DNA of 64,000 bases from Sphingobium sp. Ant17 (lineage in GTDB: Bacteria > Pseudomonadota > Alphaproteobacteria > Sphingomonadales > Sphingomonadaceae): positions 1-64,000 of the forward strand of contig NZ_JEMV01000013.1 in NCBI RefSeq assembly GCF_000588875.1, written 5' to 3'. Position 1 is the stretch's first letter. Every line of letters begins with the position of its first letter. Position numbers and translations under genes: made by a program. Positions 17,892-26,382 of this stretch are shown here, piece after piece. The notes below the pieces were generated by a model, which searched no databases, had not been told where the DNA came from, and saw nothing but the letters and a program-made list of their open reading frames with translations.

Positions 17892-19941
17892 CGCGATTCT
17901 CCTCGCCCATCGGGCGAACGGTCACGACACGCATCATCCCTGCGGTCATGTGATAGAGATTGTGGCAGTGGAACGCCCAGTCGCCGACCGCATCGGTCGT
18001 CACGTCGAACGTCATCTTGCCGCCAGGCGCTACATTCACCGTGTGCTTGCGAGGCGCCAAGTCGCCATGCCCGGTCACCAGTTCAAAGAAGTGCCCGTGC
18101 AAGTGGATTGGGTGCGGCATCATCGTGTCATTGATCAGGGTGACGCGCGCGCGTTCGTCCTTGCGGAACGGGATGGGGTCGGCGGGGTCGCTGAGCTTCT
18201 GGCCGTCAAAGCCCCACATATAGCGCTCCATATTGCCCGTCAGGTGGATCTCCAACTGGCGCGCCGGGGCACGAGCGTCCGGGTTGCGATCCAGCGCGAC
18301 AAGGTCGCGATAGGTGAGCACGCGATGATCGACGTCCTCCAGCCCCTGCGGCGGCTCGGCCGTGCGGTCCTTCGGCATCGGCGAGATGGTCTGCACCCCC
18401 GGCCCCATCTTGACGCCGGGCGCGTTCTTCGGGTTGCGCATGTTCATGTCCATGCCCCCGGAGCCGTGATCCATTCCGGCCATCCCACCGGCCTGCCCTG
18501 CACCGCCTTGCATGGCGCCGTGGTCCATCCCCGCCATGCCGCCGCTGCCCGTCTGGCTTGGGGTTATGCCCGACGCGCTGGCACCCATTTGGCTGTGGTC
18601 CATTCCCGCCATCGCGCCGGAGTTCATTTGGCCATGATCCATGCCGGCCATGCCGGCCATCCCGGACGCAACCGCGACCGCCCCGTGGTCAGTCGGTCCC
18701 TTCCAGCCGGTTAGCTTCCACAGGTTACGCGATGCGTTCTGCTGGACCGTGGGGTCGAGGCCGCGCTTCGCCACCGGGTTCTCGTCGGACATCCCCGACA
18801 TTCCCTCCATCCCCTTCATGCCTCCCATATCCATGCCCATGTCGGTCATGGTCAGGAGCGTGCGCGGGCGAAGCGGCGGGACTGGGGCGATCATGCCCTC
18901 GCGCGGTGCCAGGGTGGCGCGCCCCATGCCGGAACGGTCGATCGCTTCGGACACGAAGCTGTAGGCGCGGTCGCCGGGCGTCACGATCACGTCGAACGTC
19001 TCCGCGACCCCGATCTGGAACTCGTCCACTTCGACGGGCCGGACGTTCTGGCCGTCGGCCTGCACCACTGTCATTGGCAGGTCAGGGATGCGGACGTTGA
19101 AGTTGGTCTGCGCCGCGGCGTTGACGATGCGTAGCCGGACGCGCTCCCCCGGCCGGAAGAGACCCGTCCAATTGTCGTAAGGCCCAAAGCCATTGACCAG
19201 GAAGGTGTAGGTCGAACCCGTGACGTCCGCGATGTCCGCCGGGTCCATCCGCATCTGCCCCCACTTCAGGCGATCCTTGAGGGGCATTTCCCGTCCGGCG
19301 AGCAGTCCACTCAGCGTCGGGCGCTGATAGTTGAAATAGGCACCGCCCATCTGCTTGAGCTTGCGGAAGATCTCCTCACCGGTCATCTGGCTGTGATCGG
19401 AGAGCACGATCACATGCTCGCGGTCGAATGCGATCGGGTCGGGTCCCGCGGGATCGATGACGATGGGGCCGTAGAGCCCGCCCTGCTCCTGCTCGCCCGA
19501 GTGGCTGTGGTACCAGTAGGTGCCTGACTGCACGACTGGAAATTCGTACACGAAAGTCGAACGTGCCTTGATGCCGGGGAAACTGATGCCCGGCACGCCG
19601 TCCATTTGGAACGGCAGAATGAGACCGTGCCAGTGGATCGAGCTATCCTCGTCAAGATTGTTGGTCACCGCGAGCCGGACCTTCTGGCCCTCCTTGAGGC
19701 GGACGAGTGGCGCCGGGACCGTGCCGTTCACCCCGATCGCGGGCGTTGTAATTCCGTCCATGACCAGCTTCATCCGGTCGATCGTCAGCGCGATTTCCGT
19801 GCCTGATACGGTCGGCAGCGGCTTGGCGATGCCGCGCGACACAGGTTGCGCCCAGGCTGGCAGATAGGCCGACATGGCCAGCGTGCCGCCGAGCATGGCG
19901 GTTCCGCGCATCACGTCGCGCCGGTTCAGATTGCGGCTCAT
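17881..19941 (-). CDS. copA: Periplasmic multicopper oxidase CopA
   Basis: A 686-residue CopA/PcoA-type oxidase that converts Cu(I) to less toxic Cu(II). A Tat signal (NRRDVMRGTAMLG) opens the protein. The four copper-ligand blocks are intact: HWHGLILPFQMDG, YWYHSHSGEQEQ, HPIHLHGHFFEL and HCHNLYHMTAGM. Between domains 2 and 3 lies a long Met/His insertion with at least five MAGMDHG-like repeats (about residues 400-520) that may gather Cu(I). The start has a ggagtgaaggaac ribosome-binding site. It is first in copAB-DUF305-DUF411 and follows the sigma gene by 88 bases, with a candidate ECF promoter between. A paralogue is at 28601. Confidence 0.95.
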   Translation of the reverse strand: MSRNLNRRDVMRGTAMLGGTLAMSAYLPAWAQPVSRGIAKPLPTVSGTEIALTIDRMKLVMDGITTPAIGVNGTVPAPLVRLKEGQKVRLAVTNNLDEDSSIHWHGLILPFQMDGVPGISFPGIKARSTFVYEFPVVQSGTYWYHSHSGEQEQGGLYGPIVIDPAGPDPIAFDREHVIVLSDHSQMTGEEIFRKLKQMGGAYFNYQRPTLSGLLAGREMPLKDRLKWGQMRMDPADIADVTGSTYTFLVNGFGPYDNWTGLFRPGERVRLRIVNAAAQTNFNVRIPDLPMTVVQADGQNVRPVEVDEFQIGVAETFDVIVTPGDRAYSFVSEAIDRSGMGRATLAPREGMIAPVPPLRPRTLLTMTDMGMDMGGMKGMEGMSGMSDENPVAKRGLDPTVQQNASRNLWKLTGWKGPTDHGAVAVASGMAGMAGMDHGQMNSGAMAGMDHSQMGASASGITPSQTGSGGMAGMDHGAMQGGAGQAGGMAGMDHGSGGMDMNMRNPKNAPGVKMGPGVQTISPMPKDRTAEPPQGLEDVDHRVLTYRDLVALDRNPDARAPARQLEIHLTGNMERYMWGFDGQKLSDPADPIPFRKDERARVTLINDTMMPHPIHLHGHFFELVTGHGDLAPRKHTVNVAPGGKMTFDVTTDAVGDWAFHCHNLYHMTAGMMRVVTVRPMGEENRDAA

Positions 19942-20005
19942 GCTGTTCCTTCACTCCAATTCAATGCTTGCAGCCGGGGGACGCCGCCGCTGACATTACC
20001 CCTTA

Positions 20006-20031
20006 TTACGCATGAACCAGCCCGCCCCCTC
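20006..20031 (-). promoter_or_regulatory. Predicted ECF promoter of copA1 operon
   Basis: The minus strand reads GAGGGG, 13 bases, TGCGTAA, overlapping the stop codon of the sigma-factor gene and ending 65 bases before the copA ATG. The layout matches the four other sites in spacing. Inverted gcgcatga / tcatgcgt arms overlap the site and could bind a further factor. Confidence 0.7.
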
Positions 20032-20602
20032 ATGCGCAATTAAGAATATTCGACAATTTTATTCGCGCGCGCCGGAGCCGCGTCTCCACGGCCTTGCCGC
20101 TGATCCCCAGCGCGGCGGCAGTTTCCCCTTGGGACAAGCCTTCCACGGTCCGCAGCAAGAGCGTCTCCTTAAGCGTGGCCGGCAGCTGGGACACCGCGCG
20201 CGAAAGCCGGACTAGTTCTGCGCGATCGAAGGTTACCGCGTCGGCGCCTGGCGCCTCGTCCCACTCACTTTCCATCGTCTCGGGCGGCAGCGAAGAGGCG
20301 AACGATAATATCTGGCGTATGCGACGCCACCGATGCCAGTCGCGGCTCTTGTTGATCGCCACGCGGGCCAGCCACGCAGCGAGCGGCCGATCTCCGTCAT
20401 ATCTTGGCAGGTTCTGAAAGGCGGACGCGAAGCATTCCCGAGTGAGGTCAAGCGCCTCTTCGGCATCGCCGATATGTGCACGGATCAGGCGGTAAACCGG
20501 CCCCTTGTGCCGGCGCATGATCTCGGCGAAGGCGGCCTGACGTCCAGCGAGCGTCAAGGCGGCGAGTTCGCCGTCCGTGCAGGCCGAAAGTTCAAGACTC
20601 AC
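20030..20602 (-). CDS. ECF RNA polymerase sigma factor, CnrH-like
   Basis: A 190-residue extracytoplasmic-function sigma factor. Region 2 reads MRRHKGPVYRLIRAHIGD, with RPLAAWLARVAINKSRDWHR covering the -10 contact helix. Region 4 is LPATLKETLLLRTVEGLSQG followed by the helix-turn-helix AAALGISGKAVETRLRRARI. The GTG start overlaps the upstream CnrX-like gene as GTGA. The order antisigma, sensor, sigma is that of cnrYXH in Cupriavidus. It probably recognises the GAGGGG-N13-GCGTA promoters found at five places here, including its own operon. The metal it responds to is inferred to be copper from the neighbouring genes. Confidence 0.88.
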   Translation of the reverse strand: MSLELSACTDGELAALTLAGRQAAFAEIMRRHKGPVYRLIRAHIGDAEEALDLTRECFASAFQNLPRYDGDRPLAAWLARVAINKSRDWHRWRRIRQILSFASSLPPETMESEWDEAPGADAVTFDRAELVRLSRAVSQLPATLKETLLLRTVEGLSQGETAAALGISGKAVETRLRRARIKLSNILNCA

Positions 20603-21042
20603 CGCGCGTCTGCGGTCAGCGCCTTCACCACCGCGCGGTCGAACGTCCTCGCCTGGTCGGGCCGCAGGATCTGCCGCATCGCGAACATATGGTTCAACGT
20701 CTCCTTTTGGAGCTCGCCCATCGCGCCGTGCGAACGATCGACGGCCGCCGCGACCTGCGGCCCGTTACCATGTTCGGCCTCGATGGCGTCGGCAAGCCGG
20801 GCGTTGTCGGCCCTGAGTTCAAGCTCCAAGGCACGCCTTCGAACGGCGAAGCGTGACTCCAGCGTCTCGAGCTTGGTCCGTTGAGCTTCGTCCAGCTCGA
20901 GCCCGTCGTGGAGCAAGCTATGAAGTTCCACGCCCGGGCTCGGTGGGGAAGGGAACAACTCGCGCCCAGCCCACACGCCTGCGATCGCTGCCAAGAACAC
21001 GACGGCCGCGATCAGCATCGTTCTCCGGGCGCTGCTCGTCAC
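20599..21042 (-). CDS. CnrX-like periplasmic metal sensor
   Basis: A 147-residue membrane-anchored protein: a single N-terminal helix (MLIAAVVFLAAIAGVWAG) and a periplasmic, mostly helical hairpin as in CnrX, CzcE-like and Spy/CpxP-type proteins. Candidate metal ligands include HSLLHDGLELDE and the Met-containing end (NHMFAMRQILRPDQ). In the CnrX family metal binding releases the sigma factor from the CnrY-type antisigma. Both ends overlap neighbours by four bases (GTGA), so the three proteins are made in fixed ratio. Overall sequence is diverged from CnrX, so the assignment rests on fold and gene order. Confidence 0.75.
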   Translation of the reverse strand: MTSSARRTMLIAAVVFLAAIAGVWAGRELFPSPPSPGVELHSLLHDGLELDEAQRTKLETLESRFAVRRRALELELRADNARLADAIEAEHGNGPQVAAAVDRSHGAMGELQKETLNHMFAMRQILRPDQARTFDRAVVKALTADAR

Positions 21043-21329
21043 TGGAACGCCAGCAAGGTCGAAGGCGCTAGCGGCGTGGCGGGCCCGAAAGGTGTCAGCG
21101 CCGGCACCTGCGCAGTCGCCGCTGCGGACGACAAGCCGCCGCCCACCACTCCCAAGGCGACTGCGCCTACCGCTGCCAGCATGCCAGTCCGCAGTGTCAC
21201 TCCGCCGCCGGCGCGCCGCTCCGCCGCGATCAACCGCATGACATCGCCTTCCAGTTCAGCGAGCCGGGGATGAAGCGGCTGCTCGGCAAGGCGGCGCAAG
21301 GCGCTGTCCAAATCCATATCCATGTTCAT
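21039..21329 (-). CDS. CnrY-like membrane antisigma factor
   Basis: A 96-residue protein from the ATG at 21329. The cytoplasmic N-terminus is short and helical (LDSALRRLAEQPLHPRLAEL), long enough to wrap a sigma factor, followed by one membrane helix (TGMLAAVGAVALGVVGGG) and a short periplasmic tail. This is the layout of CnrY. It is first in the operon, with a gcggagga ribosome-binding site and the conserved ECF promoter 23 bases before the start. The family is short and poorly conserved, so order and topology carry the call. Confidence 0.7.
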   Translation of the reverse strand: MNMDMDLDSALRRLAEQPLHPRLAELEGDVMRLIAAERRAGGGVTLRTGMLAAVGAVALGVVGGGLSSAAATAQVPALTPFGPATPLAPSTLLAFQ

Positions 21330-21351
21330 TCCTCCGCCGTGCTCACATCCT

Positions 21352-21377
21352 TTACGCACGGCCGGCGAACACCCCTC
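21352..21377 (-). promoter_or_regulatory. Predicted autoregulatory ECF promoter of cnrYXH-like operon
   Basis: The minus strand reads GAGGGG, 13 bases, TGCGTAA, 23 bases before the antisigma start. Self-activation of the sigma operon is usual for ECF systems and supports this motif being the sigma factor's own promoter. Confidence 0.72.
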
Positions 21378-21912
21378 GAATCCGACGTGAACGAATGTCA
21401 CTAAGCGGGAACGCCCCCGGGCGCGGCGGCGCACTTTTCCATTGCGTCCAATCGTTCACAGCTCGCACGCAGGCCGGCGATCCACGCGTCCCGCTGTTTC
21501 AATTTCCCTGATTAACCTCTGTTGACATTCCGAGCGCAGCTACGGCGGCAACCATGGTGCTCGTTAGGTCAAGCGAGGCGGCGACTATTATGTGCGTGGC
21601 GGCTGCCGGCAAGGGCATGGCCGTACATATGCCGACGTTTATCGCGGCCACATAGCGCGATTGGCGACAAGCCGCCGATATTGCTCGTGAGCCGGGCAGC
21701 GGCACATGGCCATGCCGCTGCCCGCAGGAGCTGGACGATGGCCAGCGGAATCGTCAAAGAATGGTAGCGGCTCGGTAGATGGACCGACACTATCGACTTC
21801 TGGAGGAAATGAATGGGGCGGTTCAGTGTGCCCCCCCAACGAGGAGGCGGTTTAGCGCATGCTGAACGACTGTGGTGAAGCATCCAGCAGCAACGGGAAA
21901 ACTCCCACCTGT
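21378..21912. other. Intergenic, no supported gene
   Basis: No convincing gene in 535 bases. Frames at 21499-21705 and 21569-21883 (minus) have no known domain and overlap each other in different frames. The stretch separates the start of the sigma operon from the end of the siderophore receptor gene and may carry rearrangement debris. Confidence 0.4.
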
Positions 21913-24066
21913 CTAAAAGCTCATTCTAACCGTCGCTCGCGCCGTCGTCGGTGCACCGGGCATGATGTTGTTGTCGTTGTAGGCGGACGAGAAATAGTTG
22001 CTGTTGAGGAGGTTCTCGACGTTGATTTGCGCCTCGACCCGGGGGGTGAGTTTGAAGAATGCGGCGGCATCGACGCGGGTGAACGCGGGCAGGACGGCGG
22101 TATTGCTGACCGAGGTGAAGCTTTTGGACTGGCGGTAGACGCCGACACCGGCCCCGAAGCGAGGGGTGAAATCGTAGCGGGTCCAGAGCGAGGCCTGCTG
22201 CTTGGGCACGAGCGGGACATCGCGGCCGGCAGGAGCCGCACTCGTTGTCTTGCGGATTTCCGCGTCCTGCAAGGCATAGCCCGCACTAACCTGCCATTGG
22301 GGTGTGATCGCGCCGCTGAGGCCGATCTCTAGCCCTTTGCTGCGCTGCGCGCCCGTAAGCACCGTCCGCGTGGCGTCGTTGGGGTCGGTCGCGCGAGTGT
22401 TGGTGCGGTCGAGCCGGTAGACGGCAGCGGTCAGGTTAAGCGTTGGAAAGATATCCCATTTGAGGCCGAGTTCGTAATTGTCGAATTTCTCCGGCTCCAG
22501 CGCGGCGCTTGTTATGTCGAGCGATGAAAACTGATCGCCTGACTGGGGCAGGAAGGACCGGCTATAGCTGGCGTAGATCGATACGGGTTGCACCGGCTTC
22601 AACACTACGCCCAAACGGGGAGACCAGAGGGTGTCGGTCCGGCTATAGCTCCGCCCGGCGACGAGATCGTCGATGCTAAGCTTGAAGCGGTCGCGGCGAA
22701 CGCCGCCGATGACATCGACATGTTCGCCGATCGAGATCTGGTCCTGCACATAGAAGGCAGTGGCGTCGGCGTTTGTCCGGATCGACCGGTAGCCGGTATT
22801 GGCGGTGGTGCGCAGCGTGACCGGCGGCACCGTGATCCGGTCAGCTAACCCAACAAACGCGCGCCGGCCCCCGTTCACGATATCGCCGCTTTCGAAAAAG
22901 CCATTGATCCGCTGGTTGCGCGTGCGCTGATCGCCGAACTCGAAGCCGGCGAGCAGCACATGGCGAACGGGTCCGGTCGTAACCGTCCAGACGAGATCGT
23001 TCTGGTTGAGCAGGTTTTTGCGCGTCGTGGGATCGCTATAGGCTTCAAGGCCGACGCTCTGGACGCCCCCGCGCAGGGTGACCGGGGTTACCGCGAAGGC
23101 ATTTCGATAGAGCTTGTCATAGTCGCCATACAGGACCCGACTTGTCAGAATCAGGTTGTCGCCGAACCGATGCTCGATGCGCCCGCTCAGGACCTTGGCC
23201 TCGAAATCGCTGACGTTGAACCCCGGCACACCGAAGAAGGTGTCGCGGAAGCCGGTGAGGGGGCGTGACGGGCTCGTCAGAGAGCCTTGCGTAGCTGAGG
23301 GGACGCCCCGATCGATCGTGCGCTTGTCATTATTGTATTCGAAGCCCAGGTCTATCCGGGTGGTGGCGCCAAGTGAGAGCGCGACGGTGGGATTGATCGC
23401 AAACCGGCGTCCGTCGTAGAAGTCGCGGTTGCTGCTGAACTCCTCGTAAACGGCGTTCAGCCGAGCGGAGGCGGACCCACTGATCGGCTGATTGATGTCG
23501 GTATCGACATACCATGCGCCATATGTGTCCGCCGAGCCGCTGCTGCTGATGAAGGCGTTGGCACCCGGGCGCTTGGTGACGCGGTTGACGATCCCGCCCC
23601 CACCGCCGCGCCCGAAGATCATCGCGTTGGGGCCTTTCAGAACCTCGATCCGCTCTGCGTTGTAGAGGCCGCGGTAATATTGCACGTCGTCACGCAGGCC
23701 ATCGACGAAGAAATCCGCGGTGCTGTTGTTACCGCGCAGGATGATCTGATCGCGGTGGCCTTCGCCTTGAGAGATCACCGCGCCGGGTACATAGCGAAGC
23801 ACGTCGGCGATCGAGCGCATCGCCTGATCGTCAATCTGCGCTTCCGTGATAACGGAGACTGATTGGGGGACGTCGTTGAGCTCCGTCGGCGTGCGGGTGG
23901 CGGTGCTGGTCGTATCAGCCTGGTAGCCGTCCCGAACGCCGGTCACGATGATCGTCTGCGAGGGACTTCCCTGCGCCAAGGCAAGCTGATCCTGAGCCTG
24001 AGCCGCTGCTGGGACGGCAATCACCCCAAAGCTGAACATAGCTGCAAAACCAGATTTTTTCACCAC
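21913..24066 (-). CDS. TonB-dependent siderophore receptor
   Basis: A 717-residue outer-membrane ferric-siderophore receptor. The GTG at 24066 is chosen because aagggg lies six bases before it and a clean Sec signal follows (KKSGFAAMFSFGVIAVPAAA). The plug domain has a TonB-box-like SQTIIVTGV, DVPQSVSVITEAQI and VEVLKGP-type IEVLKGPNAMIFGRGGGGG. The 22-strand barrel closes with a terminal aromatic, VRMSF. It resembles the FhuA/FcuA branch (TonB-siderophor family). A Fur-like ttgagaatagtt lies just upstream of the start but is weak. Iron uptake here fits with the FTR1 permease of the same island. Confidence 0.9.
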   Translation of the reverse strand: MVKKSGFAAMFSFGVIAVPAAAQAQDQLALAQGSPSQTIIVTGVRDGYQADTTSTATRTPTELNDVPQSVSVITEAQIDDQAMRSIADVLRYVPGAVISQGEGHRDQIILRGNNSTADFFVDGLRDDVQYYRGLYNAERIEVLKGPNAMIFGRGGGGGIVNRVTKRPGANAFISSSGSADTYGAWYVDTDINQPISGSASARLNAVYEEFSSNRDFYDGRRFAINPTVALSLGATTRIDLGFEYNNDKRTIDRGVPSATQGSLTSPSRPLTGFRDTFFGVPGFNVSDFEAKVLSGRIEHRFGDNLILTSRVLYGDYDKLYRNAFAVTPVTLRGGVQSVGLEAYSDPTTRKNLLNQNDLVWTVTTGPVRHVLLAGFEFGDQRTRNQRINGFFESGDIVNGGRRAFVGLADRITVPPVTLRTTANTGYRSIRTNADATAFYVQDQISIGEHVDVIGGVRRDRFKLSIDDLVAGRSYSRTDTLWSPRLGVVLKPVQPVSIYASYSRSFLPQSGDQFSSLDITSAALEPEKFDNYELGLKWDIFPTLNLTAAVYRLDRTNTRATDPNDATRTVLTGAQRSKGLEIGLSGAITPQWQVSAGYALQDAEIRKTTSAAPAGRDVPLVPKQQASLWTRYDFTPRFGAGVGVYRQSKSFTSVSNTAVLPAFTRVDAAAFFKLTPRVEAQINVENLLNSNYFSSAYNDNNIMPGAPTTARATVRMSF

Positions 24067-24273
24067 ACCGCCCCTTTGCGAACTATTCTCAACTGAGTAG
24101 AGAAGTTGGTAATGCATCGCAATAGACAATCCGGGAGGCATTGCGTCGATTTCGAGTAATCTCCCGCGAACGGTCGTTCGCGCGACAGCCCCGCCGATCG
24201 CGGCCGGAGCTGTCGGTTTTCAAAGTCGATGTCAGCTATATGTCAGAGACGATGACAGCCACGACGTTACGGC

Positions 24274-24870
24274 TCATTCTGCGGCGTTGAGTGCGGGCGT
24301 GGTGGGTGCCTCGGTTTTGAGTGCAGCGAGTTCGCGGTAGAGAGTGGATCGGCCAAGCCCAAGCTGCTTCGCCGCCTGCGCCGGACGCACGCCGGCCTCG
24401 ATCAGCTTGAGCGCCGACGCCAGCTTGTCGGCGTCGAGCGTAGGGCGTCCAGGCACTTTTCCCCGCGCGCGCGCCGCGGCGATGCCGTCGCGGGTGCGCT
24501 CGACGATCAGCCGCCGCTCGAAATGCGCGATGGCACCGAACACATGGAACACCAGCTCGCCTGCAGCCGAGGATGTATCGAGCCGTTCCTCCAGCGAACG
24601 GAATGCGAGCCCGCGCGCCTTGAACATGTCGACGGTTTCCAGCAGCTCCTTGAGCGATCGGCCGAGGCGATCGAGCCGGACGACGCAGATGATATCGCCG
24701 GGTCGGCAGAAGCCAATCAGCTCGTTTAGGCCGGGCCGATCGAAGCTCTTGCCCGAGATCACATCGTCGAACACGCGGATCGCGCCCGCTTCGTCGCGCA
24801 ACCGGCGACGCTGCACCTCCAGGTCCTGGTCGCTGGTGGAGACGCGGGCATAGCCCAGCACGTCCGGCAT
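24274..24870 (-). CDS. Serine recombinase (resolvase/invertase family)
   Basis: A 198-residue small serine recombinase of the Tn3 resolvase/invertase type. The catalytic Ser is in YARVSTSDQDLEVQRRRL, with the conserved Arg motifs VVRLDRLGRSLKELL and FERRLIVERTRDGIAAARARG. A C-terminal helix-turn-helix (GVRPAQAAKQLGLGRSTLYRELA) binds the res or inversion site. No transposase gene is adjacent, and the DNA directly upstream (24929 on) is the broken edge of an APC permease, so this is probably the surviving piece of a Tn3-like transposon or integrated plasmid. Confidence 0.88.
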   Translation of the reverse strand: MPDVLGYARVSTSDQDLEVQRRRLRDEAGAIRVFDDVISGKSFDRPGLNELIGFCRPGDIICVVRLDRLGRSLKELLETVDMFKARGLAFRSLEERLDTSSAAGELVFHVFGAIAHFERRLIVERTRDGIAAARARGKVPGRPTLDADKLASALKLIEAGVRPAQAAKQLGLGRSTLYRELAALKTEAPTTPALNAAE

Positions 24871-24928
24871 CGTGGTGTAACCCCTGTCCCTAATCCGCTC
24901 CCGACGAAGACGGTGTCAGGCGAGCTGA

Positions 24929-25843
24929 ACGGTAGCTTCGGGACGGTCAACTCTTCTGAATGCCATGGGCGTGCGCGCCGGTATGACGGTCCTGTACCTG
25001 ATCAGCATCCTGAAACTCGCCCCATTGCTGCTACTGATCGTCATCGGCTTCCCCGCCATCGAGTGGGCACGTGTCGTCGACAGCGGTCTGATCGCGCCCA
25101 CGCAGCTTGGCCAGTCGATGCTCGTCCTGATGTACGCCTTTATCGGCTTTGAGTTCAGCCTCATCGCCGCGGGTGAAACACGGAATGCAAAGGCAACCGT
25201 TCCCCGCGCCTTGATCGGTACGGTGATCGCCATCGCCCTTTGCTATGCTCTGATCCAGCTCGTAGCCGTCTCGGTAGGCCCCGACCTCGGGAACAGCGCC
25301 TCACCACTCGTCGAGCTGGCGAGGCGATTGACAGGAGCGACCGGGGCAATAGCCCTTTCGCTGGGCGCTATATTCTCGATTGGCGGAGGCAGTCTGACGT
25401 CTTTGCTCACCGCGCCACGCCTCACCTTCGCACTGGCCCGCGATGGAACGCTCCCCATGTGGTTCGGTATTGTGAACGAGAGAACCCGCACGCCGGCGAA
25501 CTCGATCCTGTTCTGCGGAGCGCTCAGTCTGGCGCTTGCCGTCGGGCAGCAGTTCGTGTGGCTCGTGCTCTTGAGCACCTCGGTCCGCTTGATGACCTAC
25601 GCCTTGTGCATTGCAGCCTTGCCGAAGATCGAGAAGAGCTTGCCGAAAGATCCAGGGCAATTCGCGCTGCCCGGGGGGCTTGTCATTCCTGCATGTGGCC
25701 TCCTTCTCACGATCTGGCTTTTGAGCCATTCAAGCATGGAATCCTTTGCCATCATGGGCATTGTCGTCGCCCTTGGCAGCATCATCTATTGGGCCTGCAT
25801 CAGCCGGTCAGGCGATGCCTTCCCTATAGACAGGCAATCCTGA
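24929..25843 (+). pseudogene. APC amino-acid permease, N-terminal third missing
   Basis: Homology to APC-superfamily permeases begins about 24935 and runs to 25843: NAMGVRAGMTVLYLISILKL, the middle GFEFSLIAAGETRNAKATVP and the late SIGGGSLTSLLTAPRLTFAL. About seven or eight membrane helices remain; the first four to five of the family, with the substrate motif, are absent. An in-frame stop at 24926 lies just upstream. The first ATG is 24965, but nothing suggests it makes a working transporter. The break abuts the serine recombinase gene, consistent with a transposon-linked deletion. Confidence 0.75.
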
Positions 25844-25866
25844 CCAGACCTGTGACGCGAGCGATA

Positions 25867-26304
25867 TCAGTGCCGGGCGAAAGTACGCTGACCGGCGCTG
25901 CCGAACGACACTACTGTATAGGGTTGGTGGGCAGCGCCTGCCACTTCCATGCCCTCCGAACCGATCGGCATCCCTGCAACCGCAATGCCTTTGACACCCG
26001 CAGGACGGGTCGCCAGCAAGCGCTTGACGTCGGATATCGGGACATGGCCCTCGATCATATAGCCATCGACGATCGCGCTGTGGCAGGACGCCAGCGTCCG
26101 GGGCATGCCGGCCCTGCGCTGAAGCTCGTTGCGCGACGCATCGTCACGCATGACGACCTTGCGTCCCAGCTTCTCGCGCACGGCCTGCGCCCACTTCTCG
26201 CAGCATCCACATCCCGGATCCCGGTGGACGACGACATCACTGGCCGCAAGCGCTACGCCGGGCATGGCGAGGAACAGCAAGGCGGCGGATAGGCGGGTCT
26301 TCAT
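25867..26304 (-). CDS. DUF411 periplasmic metal-binding protein, second copy
   Basis: A 145-residue DUF411 protein with a Sec signal (LSAALLFLAMPGVALA). The metal motif VVHRDPGCGCCEKW and the SCHSAIVDGYMIEGHVP segment match the first copy at 15676-16125, and both end in SFGSAGQR- or AFGSTGRR-type FARH. It stands alone on the minus strand after the MFS gene. A promoter with the island's GAGGGG-N13-TGCGTA pattern ends 53 bases before the ATG, so it is probably in the same ECF regulon although 5 kb away from the sigma operon. Confidence 0.85.
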   Translation of the reverse strand: MKTRLSAALLFLAMPGVALAASDVVVHRDPGCGCCEKWAQAVREKLGRKVVMRDDASRNELQRRAGMPRTLASCHSAIVDGYMIEGHVPISDVKRLLATRPAGVKGIAVAGMPIGSEGMEVAGAAHQPYTVVSFGSAGQRTFARH

Positions 26305-26356
26305 GAAATGACTCCCGGAAGAACGATGAGCATGGGACAGTGGCCCCTCCTTTACT

Positions 26357-26382
26357 CTACGCATCAATGCGCCCCTCCCCTC
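26357..26382 (-). promoter_or_regulatory. Predicted ECF promoter of second DUF411 gene
   Basis: The minus strand reads GAGGGG, 13 bases, TGCGTAG. It overlaps the stop codon of the MFS gene upstream and lies 53 bases before the DUF411 start. It is the fifth match to the same pattern and the only one outside the main cluster. Confidence 0.65.

Noticed and set aside
24070..24100. Fur-box-like ttgagaatagtt before the siderophore receptor
   Set aside because: Only a short part of the Fur consensus is matched; not strong enough to list as a site.
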